Below, in pieces: positions 24,972-32,967 of a stretch of DNA of 64,000 nt. Source of the stretch: CBDCDJ01 sp965215355 (GTDB lineage Bacteria; Deinococcota; Deinococci; Deinococcales; Trueperaceae). Location of the stretch: NCBI GenBank assembly GCA_965215355.1, contig CBDCDJ010000007.1, forward strand, positions 1,798,001 through 1,862,000, written 5' to 3'. The stretch's first letter is position 1, and the number at the start of each line of letters is the position of its first letter. The notes under the pieces were generated by a model. The model ran no database searches, was not told where the DNA came from, and worked only from the letters and a program-made list of their open reading frames with translations. The position numbers were made by a program, and so were the translations under genes.

Positions 24972-25624
24972 ACACCCAGCCGGTAGCCGCCCGAGGCCGT
25001 GGTGACGATTTCGGGGCCGAGCTTTTGGCGCAGGTAGTGCACGTAGACCCGAACCACCCGCGTGCCCGAGTCGGCCCCCGGGAAAATCTTGTCGAGGAGT
25101 TCGTCGGGCGTGTAGACGCGGTCGGGGTTGAGGGCGAACTGCTCCAACAGCGAAAACTCACGGTCCGACAAGTTGACCTCGCTGCGTTTCCAGAGCGTGC
25201 GTCGCGTCCGAAAGTCGACCTCTAAAGGCCCGCGCTGAAAAACCGCTTGTTTGGTCTGCGCTTCGCGGCGGAGCAGCGCCCGCGTGCGCGCCATAAACTC
25301 GTCCAAGCTGTAAGGTTTGACGAGGTAGTCGTCGGCACCTAAGTCCAGACCGGTCACCCGGTCCTCAACCGTGTCGCGCGCCGACACGAACAAAATCGGC
25401 ACGTTCACCCCGCCGGCGCGCAAGTCGTGGGCAAAGTCGTAGCCTGCGTTTTCCCCTTCGGGCAGCATGATGTCTAAAGCGATGAGGTCGGGCTCCACCT
25501 CGGCGAGCAAGGCCCAGGCCGCCTCGAGCGAGTCCGCCCACACCGCCCGGTAACCCTCGTGAGTTAGCGTCTTCAACAACACCTGGGCCAACAACCCCTC
25601 GTCCTCGACAATCAGTACGGTCAT
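24968..25624 (-). CDS. OmpR-family response regulator
   Basis: 218 aa from ATG 25624. The receiver domain has E8/D9 and phospho-acceptor D51 (IALDIMLPEG), and K103 in LVKPYS. The C-terminal winged helix (RRTLWKRSEVNLSDREFSLLEQFALNPDRVYT, then VRVYVHYLRQKLG) binds DNA. It heads the regulator-kinase-secreted protein operon and probably autoregulates it. The upstream extension to 25702 lacks family support. Confidence 0.92.
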   Translation of the reverse strand: MTVLIVEDEGLLAQVLLKTLTHEGYRAVWADSLEAAWALLAEVEPDLIALDIMLPEGENAGYDFAHDLRAGGVNVPILFVSARDTVEDRVTGLDLGADDYLVKPYSLDEFMARTRALLRREAQTKQAVFQRGPLEVDFRTRRTLWKRSEVNLSDREFSLLEQFALNPDRVYTPDELLDKIFPGADSGTRVVRVYVHYLRQKLGPEIVTTASGGYRLGV

Positions 25625-26765
25625 GTCTTTACCATCTCGCCCTTCAAAAGGGTCCCGCCTCACCCGTCCAACACGAAGCGACGACGAAGCCACGGCAAAC
25701 AAGTCGAGTGTAGGCGAACCGGCACCGTGGCAAAGCGGGAAGCGTCACGCATTGCGCGAAAAAGCGCGCCCTTTAGAATCTCAGTCGCTACACACACGCA
25801 GGTGAACGGCAAAAACGGTTAGACCCCTTTCCCAAGGCCAAGTTCAGCTTAGGGGAGCCGAGTTAGTCGGACATTAGTGGCGGCCATTCAGTAACGGGCG
25901 GTGCGAGTATTTTGAGCGGCACAAGTTTCAAGTATAGCGTTTTTCTGAGACGGGCACCAGCCTGTTTTTCTCAGTCTGAAATCGGGAGAGGGTGTATACT
26001 TTTACAATAAGGGAGGTAACTTATAGACAAGGATTCAACGCATGTCTCACCCGACAACTCCCTCTCCCACTAGAGGCTCGAGCGCGTATCCACCTATACA
26101 GGGGAACCGATACAGGGGAACCGACAGAGCGAGAACAGGCGACAGGGAGTTGTCCATTTTTTGGTTTTTGCACGGTGTCAGGTCTTTATAAATTTACAAC
26201 TAAGCTTGGTTCGCAAAGCTTTTGTCAGCCGTTAGGCGCTCGAGAAACAAACGAGAAACAAAGTTGTGGACTGCCTCAGCTTTGTCCTGTCAAATCAGCA
26301 CCGCTTGAAGGTCCGTAAACCCCAAACACTAAAACGAATTTTGGTTCAAGACAAAGGACGCTGACTTGGTCATCGTCGACACAAACGCCTTTTATGCTAG
26401 ATGAGGAGGCTCAAGCCCCTCAGCAAGGACGAGTTGTCCGAAACTACCGAACGACAATAAAAAACCGCAGCGCAGCAATTCCAAATTTAACAAACCCTCT
26501 CTCAAACAGCGTTGAGCAGGTTAAAGCTTATCAGCACAGCAGCTAATTCCCCTCTACTTTGCTCAGAAGAGGGCTAAATATCTGGCGGGACGCTTCTAAA
26601 AAGTTGCTAAGGGAGCTTAGTTCACCAGAAACTGAAGGGTTATTCTCCGAAACAGCCTCTGTAGCTGCTCGATTGCTCGTCGCCTATCTCTTGAGAGTAC
26701 CGTTCAGCACGTCATTGAAATCGAATTTGGTTAAATTTGGAACTGCTGACCGCAGCGCAACAAAC
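25625..26765. other. gene-poor, AT-richer 1.1-kb region
   Basis: No recognisable gene. Frames at 25992-26318 and 26559-26777 are open but have no ribosome-binding site, no matching family and unusual codon use. A TATACT followed by an isolated GGGAGGT sits near 25995-26025. A perfect 14-bp tandem repeat lies at 26096-26123. The region may be a decayed insertion or hold an unannotated RNA. Confidence 0.5.
26096..26123. repeat. 14-bp perfect tandem repeat
   Basis: ATACAGGGGAACCG occurs twice in direct succession within the gene-poor region. Confidence 0.9.
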
Positions 26766-26794
26766 TTGACAATATAAGGCTCAGGTTTTATAAT
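26766..26794 (+). promoter_or_regulatory. consensus sigma-70 promoter of clpB, leaderless
   Basis: TTGACA (26766-26771), exactly 17 bp, TATAAT (26789-26794), then 8 nt to ATG 26803. All twelve box positions match consensus. There is no Shine-Dalgarno between the -10 box and the start. Confidence 0.92.
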
Positions 26795-26802
26795 CTCGTA
26801 CT

Positions 26803-29382
26803 ATGAACCCTGAAAGACTCACCGAAACAGCTTTGCAACTGGTCGCAAGCGCGCAGCAAATCGCGCGCACCCACCAGAACCAAACCATCACGCCGCTGCA
26901 CCTCGTCACCGCGCTCGTCGCCGACTCGGACGGTCCAGCGGCGCGCGTCGTGGAGCGGGCCGGGGGCAATCTCAAACAAGTTCAAGCCGCCGTCGACGCC
27001 GCGCTGAGCCGTTTGCCCAAAGTGTCGGGCGCAGACGGGCAGTATATGTCGAACGAGATGGCGGCCGTGTTCGACGAGGGCGAGCGCCTGGCGAATACGT
27101 GGGGCGACAGCTTCGTCGCCGCGGACACGCTGCTGGTTGCGGCTCGAGCCAAGGGTGGCAAAGACCTGGGCGCGCTGCCTGACGCTAAGGCACTCGCTGA
27201 CGCCGCCCAAGACATCAGAGGGGGTAGAACCGTGGACAGCAAATCCGCCGAAAGCACGTTCGAGTCTTTGGAGCGCTACGGCATCGACCTGACCCAGCAA
27301 GCTCGCGACGGCAAGCTCGACCCGGTCATCGGCCGGGACGAGGAGATTCGCCGCGCCGTGCAAATCCTGCTGCGCCGTACCAAGAACAATCCGGTCCTCA
27401 TCGGCGAACCCGGCGTCGGCAAAACGGCCATCGCCGAAGGGTTGGCGCTCCGCATCGTCAACAAGGACGTGCCCGAGGGCTTGCAGGGCAAGCGCGTGAT
27501 TGGGCTCGACATGGGCTCGCTGTTAGCAGGCGCGAAGTACCGCGGCGAGTTCGAGGAGCGCCTGAAAGCCGTCATCCAGGAAACCGTGCAGTCGAAAGGG
27601 GAAATCATCCTCTTCGTCGACGAGCTTCACACGATTGTGGGCGCGGGCAAGGCCGAGGGCGCGGTAGACGCGGGCAACATGCTCAAGCCGCCCTTGGCGC
27701 GCGGCGAACTGCGCATGGTCGGCGCGACGACCCTGAACGAGTACCGCGACATCGAAAAAGACCCGGCCTTGGAGCGCCGCTTCCAGCCCATCGTCGTGGA
27801 CGAGCCGTCGGTCGAGGAGACCATCTCGATTTTGCGCGGCATCAAAGAAAAGTACGAGGTTCACCACGGCGTGCGCATCGCCGACCCGGCCATCATTGCC
27901 GCGGCGACGCTGTCGCAACGCTACATCGCCGACCGGCAACTGCCCGACAAAGCCATCGACCTGATTGACGAGTCGGCAAGTCGGATTCGGGTGCAGTTGG
28001 AAAGTATGCCTGAGGAAATCGACACGCTGAAGCGCCGCAAGTTGCAACTTCAAATCGAACAAGAAGCCCTCAAAAAAGAGGACGACGTGGAGTCCGCCAA
28101 CCGCCTGCTGCGCATTGAAGAAGAACTGCGCAGCATCGAAGACGCGATGAACACCGCCCAGTCCGAGTGGGAGGCCGAGCGGCAAAAGCTCGAGCGCTTG
28201 CGCGAGGCGCAGGGCGAACTCGACCGGGTGAAAACCCAAATCGAAGCTGCCGAGCGTGACTACGACCTCAACAAAGCAGCCGAGTTGCGCTACGGGCAGT
28301 TGCCCAAATTAGAAGCGCGGATGCGTGACTTGTCCAGGGAACTCGAGAACGCCAAATACGTCCGCTTGGAAGTCGGCGAAAACGAGGTCGCCGAGGTCGT
28401 GAGCCGCTGGACGAACATCCCGCTGTCACGACTGATGGAAGGCGAGCGCGAGAAGTTGTTGCGCTTGGAAGACGAACTCCACGAGCGCGTCATCGGCCAG
28501 GACGAGGCCATCACCGCCGTCGCCGACGCGATTCGCCGCTCCCGCGCGGGCCTCGCCGACCCGAACCGGCCCATCGGCTCGTTCATCTTTTTAGGCCCCA
28601 CGGGCGTCGGTAAGACCGAGACCGCCAAGGCCTTGGCCCAGCAACTGTTCGACAGCGAAGACAACATGATTCGCCTCGACATGTCCGAGTACATGGAAAA
28701 GCACACCGTCGCGCGGCTCGTCGGCGCGCCGCCCGGTTACATCGGTTACGACGAGGGCGGGCAGCTCACCGAGGCGGTGCGCCGTCGCCCGTACAGCGTG
28801 ATTCTCCTCGACGAAATCGAAAAGGCGCACCCCGACGTATTCAACATTTTGTTGCAAGTCCTGGACGACGGCCGACTCACCGACTCGCACGGGCGCACGG
28901 TGGACTTTCGCAACACGGTCATCATCATGACCTCGAACATCGGCAGCCCGCAGATTTTGGAAGCCTCGCGCAGTGGCGCGGACTACGACACGATGAAGAC
29001 GACCGTCTTCAACCTGCTCCAACAGCAGTTCCGCCCCGAGTTCTTGAACCGCGTCGATGATGTCATCGTGTTCCACGCGCTCGGTCAGGAGCAGGTGCAA
29101 GAAATCGCGCAGATTCAACTGGAGCGCGTGCTCGAGCGCCTCGCCGACCGGCGCATCCACTTGGAACTTTCCAACGGCGCGATGGAGCAACTCGCCCGTG
29201 TCGGCTACGACCCGGTGTTCGGCGCACGGCCTTTAAAGCGGGCGATTCAGCAACTGCTCGAGACGCCGCTGTCGAAAAAAATCATCGCGGGCGAGATTCA
29301 CGACGGCGACACAGTGCGGGTCGAGCCCGGCGCGCAAGGCTTCACCTTCGAGACGAAACAGCCCGAAGTCGCGCTGAATTAA
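26803..29382 (+). CDS. clpB: chaperone ClpB (AAA+ disaggregase)
   Basis: 859 aa, the full length for the family. Clp N-terminal repeats (1-140), AAA1 with Walker A GEPGVGKT (201-208), a coiled-coil middle domain (about 400-520), and AAA2 with Walker A GPTGVGKT (about 597-604) and the pore loop GYIGY. There is no IGF loop for ClpP, so it is a ClpB. With DnaK it rescues aggregated proteins. It is transcribed from a consensus leaderless promoter and ends in a good terminator; no HrcA CIRCE element is seen. Confidence 0.97.
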   Translation: MNPERLTETALQLVASAQQIARTHQNQTITPLHLVTALVADSDGPAARVVERAGGNLKQVQAAVDAALSRLPKVSGADGQYMSNEMAAVFDEGERLANTWGDSFVAADTLLVAARAKGGKDLGALPDAKALADAAQDIRGGRTVDSKSAESTFESLERYGIDLTQQARDGKLDPVIGRDEEIRRAVQILLRRTKNNPVLIGEPGVGKTAIAEGLALRIVNKDVPEGLQGKRVIGLDMGSLLAGAKYRGEFEERLKAVIQETVQSKGEIILFVDELHTIVGAGKAEGAVDAGNMLKPPLARGELRMVGATTLNEYRDIEKDPALERRFQPIVVDEPSVEETISILRGIKEKYEVHHGVRIADPAIIAAATLSQRYIADRQLPDKAIDLIDESASRIRVQLESMPEEIDTLKRRKLQLQIEQEALKKEDDVESANRLLRIEEELRSIEDAMNTAQSEWEAERQKLERLREAQGELDRVKTQIEAAERDYDLNKAAELRYGQLPKLEARMRDLSRELENAKYVRLEVGENEVAEVVSRWTNIPLSRLMEGEREKLLRLEDELHERVIGQDEAITAVADAIRRSRAGLADPNRPIGSFIFLGPTGVGKTETAKALAQQLFDSEDNMIRLDMSEYMEKHTVARLVGAPPGYIGYDEGGQLTEAVRRRPYSVILLDEIEKAHPDVFNILLQVLDDGRLTDSHGRTVDFRNTVIIMTSNIGSPQILEASRSGADYDTMKTTVFNLLQQQFRPEFLNRVDDVIVFHALGQEQVQEIAQIQLERVLERLADRRIHLELSNGAMEQLARVGYDPVFGARPLKRAIQQLLETPLSKKIIAGEIHDGDTVRVEPGAQGFTFETKQPEVALN

Positions 29383-29402
29383 ACTCGAGCGCGCCTCAGC
29401 AG

Positions 29403-29433
29403 AAAAGGCCACCTTATCCAGATGGCCTTTTTT
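29403..29433 (+). terminator. clpB rho-independent terminator
   Basis: AAAAGGCCA (29403-29411), 11-nt loop, TGGCCTTTT (29423-29431), T-run to 29433. Confidence 0.9.
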
Positions 29434-29475
29434 GCATTTCGGAAAGAGCAAGTCGGTATCCCTTGCAGCGCCTGG

Positions 29476-30240
29476 TTAAGTTGCCAGCAGGGTGTTGAAA
29501 ACAACGGTACAGGGAAAATGGTCAGCAAAACACTTAATGATTTCACTGCTATGAACTCTGAGTTCGTTCGAGACCAAAATGTGGTCAATCCGAGTTTCGG
29601 AATGTGGTTGAGAAGGTTTGTCCGGCAACGCGTCCGTGAGGCGTAATTTCCGCACCAAGCCAGGCATCAAATCGGCTACGTCGGGATAATTGAAATCTCC
29701 ACAGAAGATGATGGGTGTCCTCAGTTCAACTTCTACCAACTTCGCTGTTAGAGCAGCTAATTCTCGACCTTCTACGCTGTTCCAAGATGCGCCCAGAATA
29801 TGCAGGGGCAACAGGTGTGTATTGGCTATCATCAGTTCATTTAACTGTACTACCTGTAATACTTTGTCATGAATAGCAGCGCGTTTTCCCGAAGCCAAGA
29901 CGGGCAATTCAACTAAAAAATGAGGGCGTGGCAACGTTAGGCACTGAGTTGTTTGAAAATCTCGTTTAGCAAGAATAGCATTTGCAAGCTGAAAGCTCGA
30001 GTCAAGGTGAGATTCGCTGGCCGCGCTTTGAAATATAGAGGCGTAACCAAGCGTGTTAGCGATTTCACGGGCTTGAGAACGCTCGTCATTTATGTGGACT
30101 TCTTGTAAGCAAACGATATCAGCGTCGATTTTCTCAAGCTGTCCGATAAAATAGTCTAAGTTTTCGTAACCTAAAAGTTTAGTTGGAGTTTCTGCGTCTA
30201 AGCCGTAGCCTCCATTGATATTCCAGGTAACGATTTTCAT
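29476..30240 (-). CDS. endonuclease/exonuclease/phosphatase family protein
   Basis: 254 aa. VTWNINGG, CLQEVH, NTHLLP, FCGDFNYPD, RIDHILVS and DHFPCTVVF are the ordered active-site motifs of the EEP (DNase I-like) fold, a Mg-dependent phosphodiesterase/nuclease superfamily. The substrate is unknown. Codon use is noticeably more AT-rich than in neighbouring genes, suggesting acquisition. ATG has a weak AAAGG upstream. No partner gene. Confidence 0.85.
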   Translation of the reverse strand: MKIVTWNINGGYGLDAETPTKLLGYENLDYFIGQLEKIDADIVCLQEVHINDERSQAREIANTLGYASIFQSAASESHLDSSFQLANAILAKRDFQTTQCLTLPRPHFLVELPVLASGKRAAIHDKVLQVVQLNELMIANTHLLPLHILGASWNSVEGRELAALTAKLVEVELRTPIIFCGDFNYPDVADLMPGLVRKLRLTDALPDKPSQPHSETRIDHILVSNELRVHSSEIIKCFADHFPCTVVFNTLLAT

Positions 30241-30376
30241 GAATTACCTTTACGGTCAATCTGCGACTTAACGACCCAAGCTCAGCGGTTCGGAAACCTC
30301 GATGATGTAATTTGACGTACTCTAGATCTTTTCCAGAAATTTGACAGAACTATTCCGAATCCGTTGCAGCGTTTAG

Positions 30377-30862
30377 TTAGGTGGCGGTCTTGGGCAGTAT
30401 TTTAGGAGTTTCAATAATGATAGAAAGGATAAGCAGGCTGAAACCGATGATTTTGATAATAGCGTTAACTGCGTGCGTATATTCCCATTGATTGCGCCAG
30501 CGTGTCCAATCTTGGGGATAGGATGTCGGTGTCCATGTTGCAAATTGGGCATTAGCAGGTGCTATAAAAATAAACCAAGAGACAAGCGCGACAGTTACAC
30601 AAATGGCTCCGCCCAAAGTGAGATAAAAGGATGAGCCACGTCTTCTTACAAGAAAAACAAGGACAATAGCTGTAAGAACTGAAGCTACCTCAATGGGTCC
30701 ACCTACCGAACCAAATAAAGCATATAAGCCCTCGGTCGTCATCGTTATCCAAAGCTCTGCGTCAAAGTAAAAAATCCTGGGCGGTAGCTCTAGCAAGTGA
30801 GCAAAAGACATTCCCATGCTGAGGGCTGTAAGTAACAGGGTGATAAATCGCCAAGTTTTCAT
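30377..30862 (-). CDS. DUF1772-type four-helix membrane protein
   Basis: 161 aa from ATG 30862 (TTG at 30874 is a weaker alternative). Four hydrophobic segments with a polar stretch before the last (TPTSYPQDWTRWRNQWEYTH) fit the DUF1772 (anthrone-oxygenase-like) pattern: GMSFAHLLELP early, and W..RWRNQWEY..A late. Function unknown. AT-rich like the adjacent EEP gene. Confidence 0.6.
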   Translation of the reverse strand: MKTWRFITLLLTALSMGMSFAHLLELPPRIFYFDAELWITMTTEGLYALFGSVGGPIEVASVLTAIVLVFLVRRRGSSFYLTLGGAICVTVALVSWFIFIAPANAQFATWTPTSYPQDWTRWRNQWEYTHAVNAIIKIIGFSLLILSIIIETPKILPKTAT

Positions 30863-31016
30863 ATGGTTTCTCAAGTCTAACGTAGCCGCCTAACTACTGA
30901 TTATCAGACATTTGTCCGATAAAATTCTTATGGGGAATATCTCAAGTATATGGTTATATCGTAACCTTTAGCGAATAGCTGCTGTAACTTACAGGTGGAA
31001 GCTCGAGCCTCACCTT

Positions 31017-31307
31017 CTAAGCAGCCTTCCGCGCCTCCAACCACCTCTCAAAAGAAGCCTGACTCTCACTGCTTTTGCGCCCCGCTAAAAGCCCTTCGAC
31101 GCCGACGTGTTCATCCAAATCGGCTCATTCTATGGCGTAGCCGCCGCCCAAGAGTTCCCAGCGACTGCGCTCCGCCTCACTCCCCGCTGCCAAACGGGGG
31201 TACCAGGCGAGTGGGACACGGAGTTGTCTGCCGTCCTCCAAGGTAACTGTGAGGGTGTCGGCGTCGAGTTGCACGTCGGTCGCGGCGGGGTCGGGTTCAA
31301 GTGCCAA
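31017..31307 (-). pseudogene. DUF2442 gene broken by an in-frame TGA
   Basis: The open part (31125-31307, TTG start) encodes LTVTLEDGRQLRVPLAWYPRLAAGSEAERSRWELLGGGYAIE, a clear DUF2442 N-terminal two thirds. It stops at TGA (31125-31127) exactly where the family has the Trp of its IxWPDLDE motif. Past that stop the same frame continues ADLDEHVGVEGLLAGR and ends with a natural TAG at 31017-31019. A TGG-to-TGA change explains it. No DUF4160 partner is visible beside it. Confidence 0.8.
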
Positions 31308-31395
31308 AGTAGGACAAGTTTAGGTGACTGGACGAGGCTTAACAAGCTTTGACGTGACTCGAGCCCCCGCTTTTCTGAAAGGCACGAGCTTTTGC

Positions 31396-31401
31396 TAAAC
31401 T
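31396..31401 (+). promoter_or_regulatory. -10 box, leaderless Uma2 gene
   Basis: TAAACT, 6 nt before ATG 31408, with no Shine-Dalgarno. Confidence 0.5.
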
Positions 31402-31407
31402 TAGAAT

Positions 31408-31953
31408 ATGGACTCCACCGCGCCCAACCTGCTCGTAACGCCGCAGCAGTACCTGACGTTCGAAGAGGGCTCGAGCGAGCGGCATGAATACGTTGACGGC
31501 CTGGTTTACGCTTTGCCGGGCGAGTCGCTACGACACAATGAAATTGCCGGGAATCTTTACTCGCTCCTTCGTAGTGCCGCGCGGTCACGCAAGTGTCGCG
31601 TCGCCTTCGAAGGCGTCAAGCTCTGGATTCCGAGCGTGAACCGCTACTACTACCCGGACGTGATGGTGCTCTGCGACCCCCGCGATAGCGACGACAAGAT
31701 TTTTCAGTACCCATGTTTCATCGCCGAAGTCCATTCCCCCAGCACCCGCGCAACCGACAAGCGCGAAAAGTTGCAGGCTTACCGGGGAATCGAAACTTTG
31801 CAGGGCTACCTGATGGTCGACCACGAGGAAAGGGCGCTCGAGTACGTGGTGCGCGGCGTGAGCGGTTGGCGTTCACAACGGCTCGAGGCGGGTACGTTGG
31901 AGGTAGCTTGTTTGGACGCTACGGTGAACGTCGCAGATATTTTCTACGTTTAA
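31408..31953 (+). CDS. Uma2-family (DUF820) PD-(D/E)XK protein
   Basis: 181 aa. FEEGSSERHEYVDGLVYALPG, then YYYPDVMVLCD and CFIAEVHSPST give the D...ExH/K core of the Uma2 restriction-endonuclease-like fold. Members are abundant in cyanobacteria and Deinococcota and tend to sit near mobile DNA; the biological role is unknown. Stand-alone gene. Confidence 0.85.
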   Translation: MDSTAPNLLVTPQQYLTFEEGSSERHEYVDGLVYALPGESLRHNEIAGNLYSLLRSAARSRKCRVAFEGVKLWIPSVNRYYYPDVMVLCDPRDSDDKIFQYPCFIAEVHSPSTRATDKREKLQAYRGIETLQGYLMVDHEERALEYVVRGVSGWRSQRLEAGTLEVACLDATVNVADIFYV

Positions 31954-31966
31954 CCCACTTCGACGT

Positions 31967-32863
31967 TTAATCCACGACGCAATTCTTGGTGACGGCGTAG
32001 CCTTCCCCGGCGGCCAGGTCAAGAACTTTGCCGGATGCGCCCACGAAGCTTTGCAACACCCTTCGACAAACCGCTTTTGTCGCTGAGTTGCACACCACCC
32101 CGACCGTCGGCCCGGCACCGGACAAGAAAGCGGCGTAGGCACCGACCTCCAGAAGAGACGCGCGACAACTTGCCAACCCCGGCACCAAAGGTTCGCGAAA
32201 AGGTTCGTGAACCCGGTCTTGCGAAGCCACGCGCAACAGCTCGGGTTTGTCCTGGGCGACGGCCAAGCTCCACAGCGCGGTGCGGCCGGCGTTGTAGACG
32301 AGGTCGGCTCGGGCATACATCTCCGGCAACACCGCGCGCGCTCGGCTCGTCGGCAGTTCGAAGTCGGGCACGCCGAACAGGAGCTGCCACGTCTCAGGAA
32401 CTTGCAACCTTTCGCAGAGGTAAGTGCCGTCCTCGCGCCGCGCCGCCACGGTAAAACCGCCGTAGACCGCCGGGCCGACGTTGTCGGGGTGGCCTTCCAA
32501 GCGGGCAGCCAGTTGGAAGACGCCGTCACGACCCAAGCCGTCCTCTAAAAAAGCGTCGGCTGCGGCGATGCCCGCCACGAGCGCCGCCGAGGAGGAACCG
32601 AGGCCGCGAGCGAGCGGAATGGGGTTGGCGACTTCGAAGGTGACTTTGGGCGCGTCTCGACCCAATTCGGTGTAAGCGGCTAGAAAACCTTTGTGAACGA
32701 GGTTGTCACTGCTGTCGGGCAACGCGCCTTCACCCTGGTAAAGAAACGTGTCGGTTTGTGAAGGCCTGGCTTGGACCTCGAGCCACAGCGACACCGCCAG
32801 CCCGAGCGCGTCGAAACCGGGGCCTAGGTTGGCGCTCGTCGCGGGCACGCGCAGGGAAATCAC
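31967..32863 (-). CDS. thrB: homoserine kinase
   Basis: 298 aa, a GHMP kinase. PATSANLGPGFDALGLAV at the N-terminus, the ATP loop PLARGLGSSSAA (about residues 82-93) and SGAGPTVG at the C-terminus are diagnostic of ThrB. It phosphorylates homoserine in threonine synthesis; thrC and hom are not adjacent. The GTG start has TAGGCT 7 nt upstream and no Shine-Dalgarno. Confidence 0.93.
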   Translation of the reverse strand: MISLRVPATSANLGPGFDALGLAVSLWLEVQARPSQTDTFLYQGEGALPDSSDNLVHKGFLAAYTELGRDAPKVTFEVANPIPLARGLGSSSAALVAGIAAADAFLEDGLGRDGVFQLAARLEGHPDNVGPAVYGGFTVAARREDGTYLCERLQVPETWQLLFGVPDFELPTSRARAVLPEMYARADLVYNAGRTALWSLAVAQDKPELLRVASQDRVHEPFREPLVPGLASCRASLLEVGAYAAFLSGAGPTVGVVCNSATKAVCRRVLQSFVGASGKVLDLAAGEGYAVTKNCVVD

Positions 32864-32870
32864 GCCCCGC

Positions 32871-32876
32871 AGCCTA
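32871..32876 (-). promoter_or_regulatory. -10 box, leaderless thrB
   Basis: TAGGCT read on the minus strand, 7 nt before GTG 32863. Confidence 0.5.
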
Positions 32877-32967
32877 ACACGCGGGTTTGCGGGGATGGTG
32901 CGAAAAACAGTACCGAGTCATGAAGTGAAAAGTACCGAGTAGAAGACAGATACTTTTAACCCGGTAC

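Noticed and set aside
25992..26318. 108-codon ORF in the gene-poor region
   Set aside because: It has no ribosome-binding site in register, an unusual composition, internal tandem repeats and no family resemblance; the GGGAGGT motif lies inside its own frame.
31125..31127. TGA in DUF2442 as a selenocysteine codon
   Set aside because: The family has Trp, not Cys or Sec, at this position, no SECIS-like hairpin follows it, and no selenoprotein machinery is in the window.
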